The notes under the pieces were generated by a model. The model made no database searches. It was given only the letters and a program-made list of their open reading frames with translations, and was not told where the DNA came from. The position numbers and the translations under genes are program-made. DNA of 64,000 nucleotides from Stylonectria norvegica (Eukaryota > Ascomycota > Sordariomycetes > Hypocreales > Nectriaceae): contig JAANBC010000028.1 in assembly GCA_014621405.1 (NCBI GenBank), forward strand, positions 62,001 to 126,000, given 5' to 3'. This document shows, one piece after another, positions 22,643 to 36,077 of this stretch (positions within the stretch are counted from its first letter, which is position 1; the number at the start of each line of letters is the position of its first letter).

Positions 22643-22834
22643 ATGAGTGCTTGCTGTAATAGCATCGCAGCAGGTGAGCTTGCCAAGCGAGGCTACATGA
22701 TTGTAGGCACAGCTAGAAACCTAGAACCACGACCGCATCCACTTATTCCCCCTATCGATGAGGATCGTGTACGATCTTTAAAAACGCTTGGATATATCAA
22801 GCCAGAACAAAGAGCAATACTCTCAGCGAAGTAG
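22643..22834 (+). pseudogene. Possible relic of a short-chain dehydrogenase N-terminus
   Basis: The 63-codon frame contains GELAKRGYMIVGTARNLEP. This resembles the second strand and helix of an SDR Rossmann fold, where a GxxxGIG loop is followed by ELAKRGY and then ATARNP-type residues. The expected glycine-rich TGxxxGIG loop is not intact here (the region reads SACCNSIAAG) and nothing downstream continues the fold. It may be a decayed SDR copy or a chance match. Low confidence. Confidence 0.25.
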
Positions 22835-23185
22835 CATAACACATAATGTTTTCCATGGTCCTATGGTTCCATGGCTTCGCTCTTTTTTGGCCTTCTTGCT
22901 CTCCGCCTCATTCTCTTGGCTCCACCGCTGTTTCAATTCCCATGTGGATGATGGTCACCCGTTTTGCGAACGAAAGATACTCCCTTGCCCAGTGTTTTTA
23001 TTTCGTCACACGTTTTATGTTGCCACTGAAGTGTTTATACAACCAAGTGGTTCGCTTCTGATTGCCATCATCATCGCTTTCAAGACATCGCCATTTCGAG
23101 GACGCGTCATCTTGACTATGTGTGTGAATCAGCATGTAGCCAAGTGATATGGGCCAGTAGCCCTCAGCGTTACCTACGAGGTCCA

Positions 23186-25809
23186 CTAGGCCATGTACAC
23201 GTAATTACTTCCCTCCCTCTCAATATAGTCCTTCTCGATCAGACTAAACTATCGTCAGCATGTCATATCTGCAAAAGGGCTTCATACTCAAAACTTACCT
23301 CTCAATCTCCTTCTTGATCGCCGATGGCTCAACACTACCTCTCTTCTTGGTCAGGTTGATAATTTCAGCCACCAGCTCCGCATGCCCAATAGTCTTCCGG
23401 CTTTTCATGATTCGCACAATGGCTGCCTGTGTCTCGAACCGTCTGTCTTGTGTGATGCGTTCGTGAGTCGCCTTGTTCTCCTCCTTGGTCTCCTTGAGTT
23501 GGATCTGGTTGATCTTCACGCGGTATTTGGGGTCGGTAAAGGCCTTGTTGAACGTAAATGTGTCCGTGGGCTTGACTTCGCGACCCTTCGGATGCTTGGT
23601 TATCACCCTGGCCTTTCCGCATGCGAGCGACTGCAGTGTACGGTCAAGATCACCGCCCACGAGGCCTGTGGCGGTAGAAATTTGCTGGTATGCAAGGAAC
23701 CCATCTGTTGGCACCGCATTGAAGAGCATGAGAACAATCGCTTGGAAGGCAGATACCAGCAGCTCTTTGCTGCCACGCTGAAAATTTCCCTTGATAACGC
23801 AGTGGGCGAGCGATTCCTTCCATGTCAGAAGCCTGCCTGTGTGCTTGTTCTTGTAGTACTTTTCGAACCGCTCTATTTGCACAGCGACTTCGTCGGGAAG
23901 ATTGAGCTTGGAATCAGGGTATGTCGGCCAGGCAGAGGCTGAGAGAATCATGACCGAAAGATCAAGCGGTGATTTACGTTCCGCACTGCCATCACACCAT
24001 TGTCGATACGACTCCATCTCATCTTTAGCAAGCTCTTGGTCTTTGAACATCTGCTCCAAATTATGAGTGAAGTTGGAGCCGCATTCACCTCTGAGCTTCG
24101 TGAGCATGTTCCGCTCTGCGTCTTGGCTTGCGCTGCGGCCCATTAAAAGTCTCCGAGCAAGATCCTTTTTGTAGAAGGCTTCGAATGCATCCTTGCCTTC
24201 GATGAATCTGAATAGCTCCAAGGCCTGGTCAAGTTGTCGATCTAGCTCGGCGTCTTCGTCACCCGTACTTGATTGCCCTTTCTGCTCAGCCATAGCGCGG
24301 TCTTTGACATCCGATAGCAGCTCTTTGGGCAGCGACTTGAGGCCACCGCGAAGAAGCATGTCGACATATTTGGCAGTCATTTCCCCGATCTTGGATGTGC
24401 CCGAATTCCAACAAGAAGCTACTTTACGGTCATTCATGAAGTTGCCAAATGCTCCTCGCATGCCCCAGAGGAAGTCCTCGTCCTTATTGAAGGCATCCCG
24501 AATCATTAGGTCGAGAGACCGCCGTAGTTCCAAGAGACGGAGAACCATCTCATCACCCCGTTCTTTGTCGCAAATTATGGCTGCGCCAGTCGCCCTGATA
24601 TAATCTGCCCAAGGCGCTTTGAGTTTCTTCTGTATCCCCGACAGAGAAAGTAAGTCGTATAACGCATTCATAGACTCTACCTCCTTCTCAGATAAAAGTG
24701 CCGCCAAGCTGCCGCCGTTCAGAAGCTTCTCGGAGTACTGATCTATAAGCGTCGCATGCGCAGACGCTGTGATAAGCTTCTCTGTCGAGCTGTCGATATT
24801 CAACTCGATACATCGGTAAACCTCCCTTCGAAGGAGCTTCTCACACACATTGATGTAAGCCTTGAGACTGGAAGCGCTCCAATCCTCACCAAATTCTGTG
24901 AAGTACGTTTTGGAGTGTTGAAGAATAGCAGGTTCAAAATGCTTGACGTAAACGCCCTGAATTTTAAGCATCCGGATAGAAGCCTTGAGTAGTTCCAAGT
25001 CCTTGAGCTCATTATCTTTGCGATCGTATTCGAATAACTCACACATCCCTGCAATAACTCTGCCTCCGGCAGAGTTTCTATACATGGCTGGTGCGGATGG
25101 AAACGTTATCTTCCGAAACTGGCTGATAGCCATCTCGTTTATGGGCTGAAGTTTTTCGCGAAGTAAGTAGGTTCGATCGAGGTAACTGAAAGTCGAGCGG
25201 ATCAATTTCTGACATTGTGGTTAGCTCAAGAATAAGCACATGGTAAATCGTCATGGATGTTCTCACCGTCTGCTGGCTCCAGGACTGCCACTCTTCCAGC
25301 ACACTCCTCAAGGTATCGAGGTTTGACTTCCCCCCGCTTCGTTGAATTCTAGGTAGAACGACCCGTTTAAGATGTTGTTCGCATCTTTCCTTCAGCAATT
25401 TATTGAGCTTTTCAGCTTTCCCTCTCCGGCATAAATCCTCAACACTTCTGTAGAGCCTTTCTAGCGGCAGGTCGGGACTTTGCCCTGCAAATATCGCGCC
25501 CAAAGCACCCTCCAGTTCCTTGTCTGTACGCGCATAGTACTCGGCCACCTGGGCATCGCGGTTACTCGGCCCCCGCAGGTTCTTGATCACCAGCTTCTTG
25601 GCACCGGTGTAGGGCTGGAAGGCGGAGGGAGACTCGGTCAGGTCGATGGTTTCGGGACGCTTGCCCCGCGCTTTGGCGCTGGCCATGGCAGCCGTTTCGG
25701 CGAACTTGGGCCGCTTAGAGCCCGTAGCCGGCGAAGAGGATGCAGAGGTCGAGTCGAGGCGCGCGCGGCGGCGGGAAGGGGAAGGCTGATCGGCTCGCGC
25801 GGACTGCAT
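23186..25809 (-). CDS. cul4: Cullin-4, scaffold of CRL4 ubiquitin ligase
   Basis: CUL4 joins the DDB1 adaptor to the RING protein Rbx1; in Neurospora CRL4-DIM5 directs H3K9 methylation. CDS is complement(join(23186..23243,23299..25208,25267..25809)), 836 aa. Introns are 23244-23298 (55 nt, acceptor TTTAG) and 25209-25266 (58 nt, branch GAGCTAAC). Splicing gives WSQQT-KLIRSTFSYLDRTYLL in the first cullin repeat and the classic last exon LIEKDYIEREGSNYVYMA. The N-terminal ~80 residues are a disordered basic extension. Cullin repeats follow to about 480, then the cullin homology domain (FRFIEGKDAFEAFYKKDLARRL). The neddylation site is the Lys in IVRIMKSRK, near residue 782, in the winged-helix C-terminus. 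TEL1 lies upstream on the same strand, about 470 bp away. Confidence 0.96.
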
Positions 25810-26282
25810 GGAGCAATGGAGGCCTGCAACAGCTGTGCTGAAGCTGTCGCACAGGCCTCGGCTTCACAGGGATTGGCGGGGATTGGTACTGATGACGGCG
25901 GCAGAGAGTAGAATTGGTAACCTGGAGCTCGGTGTGTTTTCTTGACGAGTGGCTGCAGGTGAAATGGTGCTGAAGTATCGTATGTAGTTATGTTTGCAAG
26001 AGAGGGAAGAAGCCGGTGGTGGTTATGTCACTTAGAAGCTGCGAGGTGCCGCGCGATTAGATAAGACGCCGTCCATGAAAGCGCACAGTATGGATACGCG
26101 GTAAGGTATTCTTAACTCCGTGTCACTAGTCTATACACTTCCAGAACTCTACATGATCCAGACACATTCCCCTTTAGCTGTGACCAACTTGCTCTACATT
26201 TACGACGATCGTATAGTCTGATACATGCGTTGAAGTCTCCTCAAGTAGGTGATGTAATTTCGTAAAACCATGAAAAGTTGCC
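25810..26282. other. TEL1-CUL4 intergenic
   Basis: About 470 bp containing the 3' end of TEL1 and the promoter and leader of CUL4 on the same strand. No gene seen. Confidence 0.6.
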
Positions 26283-29200
26283 TTAAGCATATGCGGCCCA
26301 ACCTGTCAATCGTTAGAACGGCATCGAGAGTCGGATTCCGATGCACCTACCAGAATATAATACTGCCAGATTCCGTTCATCCGTGGCTTGGTTGATGAGA
26401 TCGTTCACCGTCGCTGTCACACTCAGCGTCTTGGACAGCTTCTTCACCACGACTTCGAGAGCGCGGTCGGCTTCGGAGGGCTCGTTGACATGACCAGTTG
26501 ACTTCTTCCCCTTCTTCGTTTCTGTTTCGCTCTGGTCTCCATCATCCAGGCTCCCCTCGTCGGTATTTCTAGCTTTCTGTAATTTGGCCAGCCGCAGCGG
26601 AGAGATGGACCAGGTGTAAAGCGGATCGTATCGCAAGACATCGAGGATTGTCATGATCGAGTACTGCTCTTCCCGCAGAGCATCCAGCGTGAACTCGCAG
26701 CAGCGGCGGAACACGCCTTCGGTCTTTGTGATTCCCATGCCATCTACAATATCTCTTGTGAGCCGAAAGGGGACCAGCTCTGGCACTGGTAGGATACGAC
26801 CGGCCTCGAAAGCCACACCGAGATCAATATGCACAACCTCGCCCGTCTTGGTGTCCAGCAAAATGTTGTGCCCGTGTCGGTCACCGAGTCCGAGAACATG
26901 GCCGAGCATTGATATTGCTGCTGTGCTTCTCGTGTACGCCAATCGCTTGACGAACCATTCGTCCGGGTCAACAAAATACTCCATGAAGAAGTAGCGCATG
27001 ACCGGATGGAACTTTTCTGTCACTTTGCGGTAAGTACTGATGCGAGTCTCCACGGTCCGGCTTTGGACAGCGAAAATGTCTTTCCGACATTGTGAGCCTT
27101 TGTAATCCCTAGGATAGTACCGCTCGTGTGCCGGCATGAGAAACTCGTGCAAAGGGATGGTGTTTGGTACGAACTCGATCAACCCGGAGGATGCTGTTAG
27201 TGGCAAGACTTTGTAGGTTCTGATATCAAGACTGCGTTGCTGAGTAGCTCTGTGAAGCTTCAATAGCGACGACACGGCCGAGAATACTTGCTCCATGATG
27301 GAATCCTGGCGCAGGTCATCATGGCCACCCTTCACTAGCTGTTTGGAACGCACTCCATCACTTCCCAAAGCCGTAATGATCTTGGGGGCGCTCACTCCTG
27401 AAGCAATTGACATTGTGGGATCGAGCCTTGAGATTGTCGGCACTCTAGAGTAGTCCTTCGTAGCAGACAGCTCAATGTGCATGGTAGGAGAAGGGATGCG
27501 ATATCTGAGCAAACAGTTCACAAGGTTATGACCTGGGGTAGAATCTTTCAAAGCGATTTTGGCTCCCGACTTGTACTTTGCTGCATTCCTATCCATCGCA
27601 AGCCCGTGATAATATTTGCTCGTCTTGTCGATAGAAGTCCAGATGTTGGCAACTGCTTCCGTTGAAGCTAGACGTTGCGCGATTCGATCTGTCGCTTTGA
27701 CTCGTAACACCGCAACTTCATCCTTCTGTTGGGCCTTGGCTTTGGTTCCGGACCATATTTGGTACATCCCATGGTATGGATGATCTACACAAATATTGTA
27801 TACGAGCTCCATCAATAGCTTCTGGAACGAGTTACTCTGATCTTGTAGCCGTGAGGTAAGTTGGTTCATCAACCCCGCAAACTTCCTTGTGGGAACTTGA
27901 ATCAGGTACCGCGAGACAACTTTGTTGGTATTGTCGTCGTCTGATCGTTCGAGCCAAAGAGCTGAAAAGCGCAAAGCATCGTTGTTGTGGTCATCGGATG
28001 CTATGAGAGAAAGGAGGTAGTTCTCGAGGCTCAGACGCACGAACTCATTGCGCGTCTGCTCAACTCGTCGAAGTTCCTGCTCGTCGAGGTCTAACCATTG
28101 TTTCTCCTTAGCAAGCACATGCGAATAGCGGGCTTTGAGTTGAGTATCTCGTGTGCTAGATATCAGTGACTTCAGCTCAGAAACCTCATCGCTCTTGCCT
28201 TTCTTCAGGTTTTGAAGTCTCGCTAGGTCCTTCAACCCATCGGGGTCTTGCAGCTGTTCATCGCAAAACATCGCAAATTGATGGAAAACAAGTCCGGCTT
28301 CGCGACCCTCGCCTTTGCCTTTGAGTTCTTTAAGGGCTGGTTCAAGGTATTTCTTTTGGATATCTTGTGGTTTCTCAAGACGAGCGAGCGAAACTTGATG
28401 GCCAATTTTCGAAAGCAAATCTGATCGACTGACGGGAATAGTCTGCTTCTTGAGCGAGGACTCATCAATACCTTGGAGCATGCGGATTGAGGTGCTCATC
28501 TCGCCATAGTCCCAGAGAGAGTTCGCTGCTTCAATCTGGACGGCTGCGTCAACGTGAAGAGCCAATTCCTCGCAGGGTTGAATCAGTTTTGTGAGAGCAG
28601 TTGATATAACCAGGCTCTCCTGGGTCGCTTGATGATAGCGATAGATTGCAGAGGCCGTGATCATCGATTCAATTTCCATCTGCCTCGCAGACGCTGCAGA
28701 TAACTTGATGTTGCTTCGAAGGGCAGTGCGTTGGCTGAGCATGCTCATTGTAGTCCCTCGACAGGACAGTATCTGGCTAACGTTGTCGTATCTATGACTG
28801 TCAGCAACACAATATCTCATAGAAGTAGTAGAGCACATACTGCCCGCTCCTCATCCATTCGCTACGATTCTTGAACTTCTGTAAGATGTTTTCCATTTCT
28901 GTGGTGTCAGAAACACCAAGAACATCATCGAGCTCTGTCAAGGACGCAAGCGCCCCTAACCGGTTTCTTAACGCTGTTGCATTGAGCCCGTGGCCTACAA
29001 GGCTTCTCATAGTTCGGCTGAAGCCGTCGTGCACTGCTGATCGAACAACTGATATGTCGGTCGCTTGGTGTATACTCTGGTAGGCTTTGTAGACCGTGAC
29101 CGCATGATGATTACTCGCAGGGGCTGGTAGGTTCCAAATCTCCAGTTTTCTTGCAGTGCTGAAAGTGCTCTCGAGTGATGCAGGCGTAGTTTCTAGGCTT

Positions 29201-32200
29201 TGTTGTGTTTGTAGAAGGGAATGAGAAAGCCCAGACAAACCCAGCGTACTCAGCGCTTTTACCAAGGCTTGGCCATCAGAATCCGAGTTGGGGTTTCGGA
29301 GACGTATGTTGCTGTCGTACTGGGCACCTCGGAAAGCTAGGCATCTCGGCCCATCATTCTCGTACTCCACCCGAGCAAGAACCTTTGACAGACTGGCGTC
29401 TTCGGGAAGGCCATAATAAGCATCGGGATCATCGATGTTCTCAAAGATAGTAAGCAGCGTTTGGCTTATATCGGTTTCTTTAGACACTGAAGATCGCCGC
29501 GAGGATCGAGACGTTTCCGATGAGACAAGTTCCGCGAAAAGCAACGCTGTTTTGTGCATACCGCATCGTGACGCCGACGCCGACGCCAAAGCATAGTCAA
29601 TCTCCAACCAATTAGATCGATCTGCTATCGATGCCTCTTTTGGGTATTCCTGCGTCCTGAGATATAATATTGTGTTGATCAGCAACTTCAGGTTCTCCTT
29701 GGCAGCCGGTGCTGTACATTTCAGCCAGTCCTTGATGGCTCCAGACAAACTACGCTTAATAACTTGCTGTTGTTCAAGCTGGAAGAAAAGGGCAAGATGT
29801 ACCACAAAAGGGAACGCGCTCTCCGCAAAGTCTTCGACTTGTGCCAGTATAGGCGACAGAACGGAAAGAATTATGGAATCAGGCATGGATTGTGCAAGAT
29901 GGGCGCTCAGCTTGGATAGCCAAGATTTTCCCGCAATATCCTCTGTCCATACTGCTTGCTTGTCCGCCAACGAGTCGGTAGCCCCTTGATCAGATGGTGG
30001 AGAAGTATATGCGCCCCATTGAGACGCGAGAAAAAGGGACTCGGTCAAACGTTTTTGACAAGCAACAGCTAACGGCTCGTCTTCTTGCAACGCAGCTTGA
30101 GAGACTGTCGTTCTCAGAGCAGCCTCAGCCAATCCCGCAGTCAGAGATTCGGGGTTTGAGGTTAAATCCTGGAGGAGATATAGCAGACCGATTTCTGAGC
30201 CGTTGGGTCCAGGTGCAATCTTTTGATAGTGAGCTGACTGAGACTCTCGTAGGATGTCGTCTGGGATTTCACCGGATGCTGAAAACGAACGGCCCACGAC
30301 TCGTCCAGCCCATGCTAAGTACTCATCACTCAGGTTTTGAGTATGGCAGCTTTTCCACACTGGTGTGGCACGGTTCAAAGCATCCTTGTCGGTTTCGATG
30401 ATATCCTGCCTCGTTGACATCGGAATACTAAAGTCGCCACATAGAAGTCCTAGGGCGAGTTGTCGGGAAGAATCATTCAGGAGCTGGTGTTCCGAGCTTT
30501 CATCATCAAGTATACCCAGAAGAAGTTTACTCTCAGGCGTGTCTCTTTCGGCGTTGCCTGACGATCGAATTCGGGCCGCAGATTGAGTGATGGATTTGAA
30601 GGCTTTGCCTTGATCCGCTGACTTAAATCTTGGAGATTCATAGTCTTCGAGGTATTTACTAAACCATTCGTGGAACTGTTGCGCTTTGCTCATTGTTGCC
30701 TTAAACTGACTTTCTTGCGTCGTACTGGCCTGGCTGGATTCAAGAAAGACTCTGAGAGACGCCAGAGTTGACAAAGCGTACCCGGCGAGAAATGATGGGG
30801 TTTGCAAGAGATGCTTCGAACCTGCGGAAAGGAGATACTGGCTAATTCCCAAAGCATCGTCTGCGCACTCGGAATCCACCATGAATTTACGGGTAGAATT
30901 GAGAAGCATTTCCAGAGGGTATGACTCGAGAGCAACCGGGCCAGATAGGGCAATGAGGATCCTAACTTTGCGTAGAACGGCACAGGCATGAAGGGGACCC
31001 AGGGCGGGGTGAACCGTGTTGAGAAGCTTTCGTGCGATGGACACTACTAAAGCAGGCGTCCAAAGTTCATGGAACTGAAACTCCGTGTATTGGCATATGC
31101 GAAACAACTCGTGGAAGACGTACTTTGCTTTGAACATTGGCTGCTGATTTGATGGAAGAGACGCTGGTGAATGTGCAAATCCTTTGATTTCCGCCATAAT
31201 TTCTCCAGCGTGTTCAAGACTGGGATGCCTGGAAAAGACCTTCTCCACGGGGTTTTCCTGATCGATGAGGTCGAAGAAGAGGGCAATGATATCGACAAAG
31301 TTGATGTATATCGCCTCAATGAATAGTTTATTGCCGAGCCGTGCCTTGATATGCTCTTCGCCTGTACCCTTTTCGGGGCCGCCCTTGGTATCACCGAAGA
31401 TCATGCTGTATGCTAGTGCTGTCGCGAAGCTTTCTCGTATCAGTTCACTTTCTGTCGTCCCAATCAGTTGGGCCAGTTCAGCGGTGGTTTCATCCTGTCC
31501 TCGCATGATGGTCAAACCGATAGCTTCAGCTTGTGCTGAGCGGAGAAGGTCTTCCAAACTCGCAAATCCGAATATAGAAAACGGTATATCCTTGACTGGA
31601 TCGTCGTCAAGCCAGGTGTACAAGAGTTGGCGAGAGAACAGCCGAAATAAGTCTCTTGGCGAGTCAAGTTGCAGTGCGCTAGACACATCAGCCAAGCATC
31701 GGGTGGCGTATTCTGTCGAGTGAGCTATTTTGCCCGGTGTTTCGAAAATGTGATATGTACATCTTCGAAGTAAAGTTGGCCATCGGCACGCCAGCTGAGA
31801 CAAAACCAATAAGCGAAAAGCAATACCTGCGGTATCTTCGGGGTCCGTCGGTAGGCTCTGCAAAACATCGACAAAAACATCATCGTGAATCTTCAGGACG
31901 AAGAGATCGAAGATATCTGCGATTCTTTCGGATATGGCGTACTTCACAGTCATAGACCCATTCTTAAGAATATAGAACAGTGAAGTTCGGCATGAATCGA
32001 GCCCCAGGCTGCTGCCATACTCCGAGTCAGCTCGTAGCAGCGTAAAAAGCAATTTGGCGATCGAGATCTGAACCTTGGGCGAGAAAACGTTGGAGGAAAG
32101 GCAGACTTTGATGAAATGATGGTACAAATCACCAACACCGTCAGCCAAGTCTTTCTTGTCGTTGAGCCAGACAGGATGTAAGCCTTCGATAACCTCGATA

Positions 32201-35200
32201 CATGTGCTTAATGCTACCTCGCAGCATTGATACTCCAGCCGAGTTACCATTCCACCCAATCGCTCGATGATTCCAAAGGCGCCCTCTGTGCTGATCACAA
32301 GATCCGAGCTGAACAGTTCGATAACGAAGCTCTGGCAAGATAACAGCTCCTCATCGCTCATGCTCAAGAGTACATCGATGTATTCGTCAGGAACTAGCCC
32401 GATTTGTCCTACATCCTCGCTCACGATGGACAAGAGACGAAACCGCGCCTTCGTATCCGTGTAGAAAGACCGAGTATCCATACACATCTGGTTGTTGTGT
32501 CTTGGAACTGCGGATGGGCTTGATGCAACGCTCTTTCTACTGCTCTGAGAATCAAACTCATCGTCAATGTCCATCCAATCGGGTTCATCGCCCGAGTTAC
32601 TGCGAACCCGCTGCTCGATGATGTTCCACGCCGTGGTTAAGAGACGGAAGAGGGCAGCATGGTCGCTTTGCAACCGAGCAAAGCTTGTAGTGTCCGCATC
32701 TGGTATGCAAGGTCGCATGATCCGAAGAGCAAGTTCGACAAATGCAGGTGGCTCAACGGAGTCCAATGCCGCATTCAAACCCCTCTCTGCAATGTCCTTG
32801 AGTGATGACTCCACTGAAGAGGATTGTGTTGAGTTAAGATCGCCAATCTGTGGTAGAAGCATTGTACCAATCAGGCAAGCCAGTAGAAGACTTTGGAAGC
32901 GGTCGAAGGTGATCTGGACACCGCCTTCACTAGTTCTCTTGGTCCATGAAGTTGAAACCTCATCCAAGTCACCAAGTTTAGGGTAGAAGAGTTCTAGCAT
33001 CAACTTTTTCGAGGCATAGGTTGTACTGGCGTCGGCGAGAGGAGAGTGGCCGGTGCTTTGCGAGTGGACACAGCTCAACCTTTTCGGTGTAGTTTCCCTA
33101 CCTTGATCCCCAAGTAGGAGGAGGTATCGACTGAAATCATGGATTTCCTGAGTAGACTTCCAGGCCTCGCAGAGAGCGCCTCCTGAGACGGCGTCAAGCG
33201 AACTCATCTGCATCGGCTGTGTTCCACAACATGCTCGAAGCAGGTTGACAAGATCAAGCGGCTTGACGTGAAGGGCGTAAGAGGAGGCATACGAAGGGTC
33301 ACCTAAACATGGCATCAGATAGGTACAAGCACAAGACAATGTCGAAAAACTTACTGGGCTTCCATCGAAGAAAAACCCATCTGATTATGTGACTGCAGGT
33401 GTTCTGGCTAGCACCCGGGATTCTTGCGTTGCGAAGATGCAGTACGTGCAGCATTAGAGAAATAGAGGAGTCGCACAGTATGCCGGGTCCGTTGACATCT
33501 GCGGTCGTAACTATGCTATTGATATCCTCGGACATGGCATGATACGGCAGAAGATCGGCCTCCAGAATCGCATGTAGCAGAATACAAGCTGCCCGACTGG
33601 TTTCTGTTAAACTGATTGATCTTGCAGCTATGTGCCACAGCTGTCTCCAAATGTCTCCGTGTTCATCACGAACATTAGGATTCGACACACAGCTGATACG
33701 AGATTAGTGAGAGGTTTTAATGAGACAAAGGTGAGAGCTCATCGTACCTAGCACAAGCTATAAGAGCCCAGGAAGCTGTATACGGGGTCTTGTCGCCGGC
33801 CAAGGCTACTAAGTAAGGCAGTAGCTCCGAGAGCTCGTCAGTAGCAAATGAATCATTGGCAACCATGAACGGGAACAACTGGAGCGCGGTCTGTCGCACG
33901 ACAACGTCAACGTCCTTTAGCTTAAGCTTGAGCCGACTTGTGTCTTGGCGCATACGCCGTCTCTTGCGCGGCTGCTCGTCTGTATCGAGAGTAACACCAG
34001 GAGACTTAGAACGAGAGAGAATCAAGATACGTTCCAGAAACGCCAGATTCTGGACAATAGCCCAGTAACTTTCACCGTACACGTTGTGTGGGCGGAGACC
34101 GAATACAGCTAGCTTGGGATAATATTGAGGCAGACTTGTCGGGGTGAAAGTAACATCGTTGAGATGCAAACGAAACCCTTCACTGCGTTTCGAATACTCA
34201 GTCCACAGGTGCTCGGCTAACTCTTCAAGGTCCTTGCAGGTAGCAGCATCAAGGGTATTGACGGCCAGATGTTCGAGGTGAAGATGCGTTAGGAGGATTC
34301 CCCTAGAAATTTCGTTTCTAATCGCCCTTATCACCTCGTCTTGTGACACTTTTTCGGCTCGCCACCAGTAACTCATCAATGGGACAAGTTGTTTCACCAA
34401 CGTACTCGCATACGTGAGGTCATCCGCTTGTGTAGCTGTGAAAACAGCGTTGACGGTAGCAAAGCCGAGGGTCTGCATAGAACCAAGACTAAGCTGCCTC
34501 AAGCTTAGAATCCTAAGAACAACACTGGTTATATCTTTAAATCGTCGTATAAGTGGGGCATTGGATGCTGTTGATAGATGGTAGAGGCCTTCCAAGATAT
34601 CCCTGAGCGGGCCGCCTTCCCCAGAATTGGCACGATTCTGGCTTTGGGTCGAGGAGCTTGATCTTCCGGTCGAGCGCAATACCAACCCAGGAGCTGGGGA
34701 CGCTCGAGCTGAGGCCCAAGTGGAGACATCGTCTTCGTCAGGGAGAATATGAAGTGCAACATCAAGGAAAAAGTCGACGCAGACCTCCCAAGCGTGGCCC
34801 TCTTTTCGGGACAGCAGTTCTACATGAGCTTGCCGAGAAAGAACCTCTACCAAAGCTCTGACATAGTTTGGTAGCAGTGGTTGTACAAAGTCCTCATTCG
34901 GGCCTGGTAGAACTTGTGTAATGTGGTCTATGACGGCAAACAGCGTCTTTCGTCCCAACTTAGCCACACCTCGACTTGCGGCCGCCCTCACAGCCGCTGC
35001 ACATTTCTCTAGCCGCGATGAAGCAAGGTTGGATTTTGACTGTGATTTCCTTTTCTCAAAGTACGCAGGCTTTTCGTGGAGGACGAAACCAAAGATAGCT
35101 TCGAATATCTCATGATAGCTCTTGTCGCCAAGGTCGGAACTGGAAGATGATTAGGGACGCGCGCATCGAACGTTAACAGACATTAGTCTTACAGGTTGGT

Positions 35201-35353
35201 GCTCCTAGTACCTCGATTGAGCACATTTGCTAACTCTATTGCACTAATCAGCAATCGGCCGGTACTGAATGACCTCAGACGTCGTACCATCAACAGCCTT
35301 CTCACGGTCTTTGAGAGCACCGGACTTGACAGCACCTAGGGACTTATTAGCAC
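26283..35353 (-). CDS. tel1: TEL1/ATM serine/threonine protein kinase
   Basis: PI3K-related kinase activated at DNA double-strand breaks by the Mre11 complex; also maintains telomeres. I read complement(join(26283..26302, 26351..28791, 28841..33302, 33355..33692, 33748..35139, 35193..35235, 35288..35353)), about 2,920 aa, with introns of 48-55 nt. Exon 1 and the 43-nt exon 2 encode LKDREKAVDELANVLNR, matching the Tel1/ATM N-terminal (TAN) motif. Long helical repeats follow. The FAT region precedes the kinase, with the ATP-site block KGGHDDLRQDSIMEQVF, catalytic loop GLGDRHGHNILLD and HIDLGVAFEAG. A 20-nt last exon completes the FATC end, NLAVLYSGWAAYA. At the second junction, acceptor CATAG (28792) was chosen because it gives SGQYDNVSQILSC. 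The initiator is not resolved: no ATG is in frame in exon 1, and a further 5' exon or sequence error is needed. All frames close with the exons listed. Confidence 0.93.
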
Positions 35354-36077
35354 CTGTGCCAGCATAAATAGAGGTGAGACATGGACGAACGCGCCAAGCT
35401 CATGACTGTGGGCGTGTGTGAGGGCCCCATCCTTAATACGGTCGAGCACTTTGCTCTACGGGAACTACTCCAGCAAACTCCCTAGGTATGAACCTCCTCT
35501 CACCACTGTGTAACAGGGGGAGGGACTAGGCCACATGTACCATTGACTTTTGTCGGAAGCTTGCTTGCCTAAGGTGGTGCCTACCTTAGGTAGTTACGTC
35601 GGTAGAACAAAGGGTAGTGGAGCGAGAGTGCGAGGGAGAACTGAGTAATGATCATAAAACATTGGCAAGTACGTGCGTAATCTAAGCTGAAGTTCTCAGC
35701 TTGTGCACATCATCGACACATGGTATACACTGGGCGTCCACTGATGAACAAGGTAGATATGCCTAAGCCGTTGTCTTGGTGGTGGTGAGCTCTCAAGCTC
35801 ATTGTAAACAACTTGGCAGAATCCTCACCGCTCTGTACCTTATTTACATATTTCGGGCCGCAACATCTCCATTTCCGCCGTCCAAACCAATCATACGCTT
35901 GTGCCTTCATCGACCGGGGCAGCAACAAGGTTGCAGAATCTCAAATTCGCGATCACCAACAACTCGTCGCTAGAGATCAGCAACTCACGAATTGCACGCG
36001 CCGTGGTGCTGTCTTGCGCAGCTTGAAATCTCCTCTCGGCTGCAAGCAACATGCAATAGCCCCCCTCCGACGCCAAA
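35354..36077. promoter_or_regulatory. Divergent promoter region of TEL1 and NUP192
   Basis: About 0.7 kb separates the first recognised TEL1 exon (-) from the NUP192 ATG (+). Both transcripts must start in or beyond this stretch. The missing TEL1 5' exon probably lies here too (candidate ATGs on the minus strand at 35403 and 35430 do not join in frame with simple splicing). No clear TATA box. Confidence 0.6.

Larger units (their letters stand above)
19747..23185. other. 3.4-kb gene-poor region, probably partly decayed
   Basis: Between the Q/N-rich gene's 5' end and the cullin-4 3' end. It holds a GT-rich microsatellite, a 12-bp tandem repeat and two weak gene-relic candidates, each listed separately. 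Other open frames overlap in several phases and have no domain. A nine-base direct repeat GAGCTACAT lies near 20682-20704. Confidence 0.5.

Noticed and set aside
28792..28840. Alternative TEL1 acceptors at 28798 and 28784
   Set aside because: They keep frame but give RSGHHRYDNV or drop RYDNV; CATAG at 28792 gives the family-like SGQYDNVSQILS.
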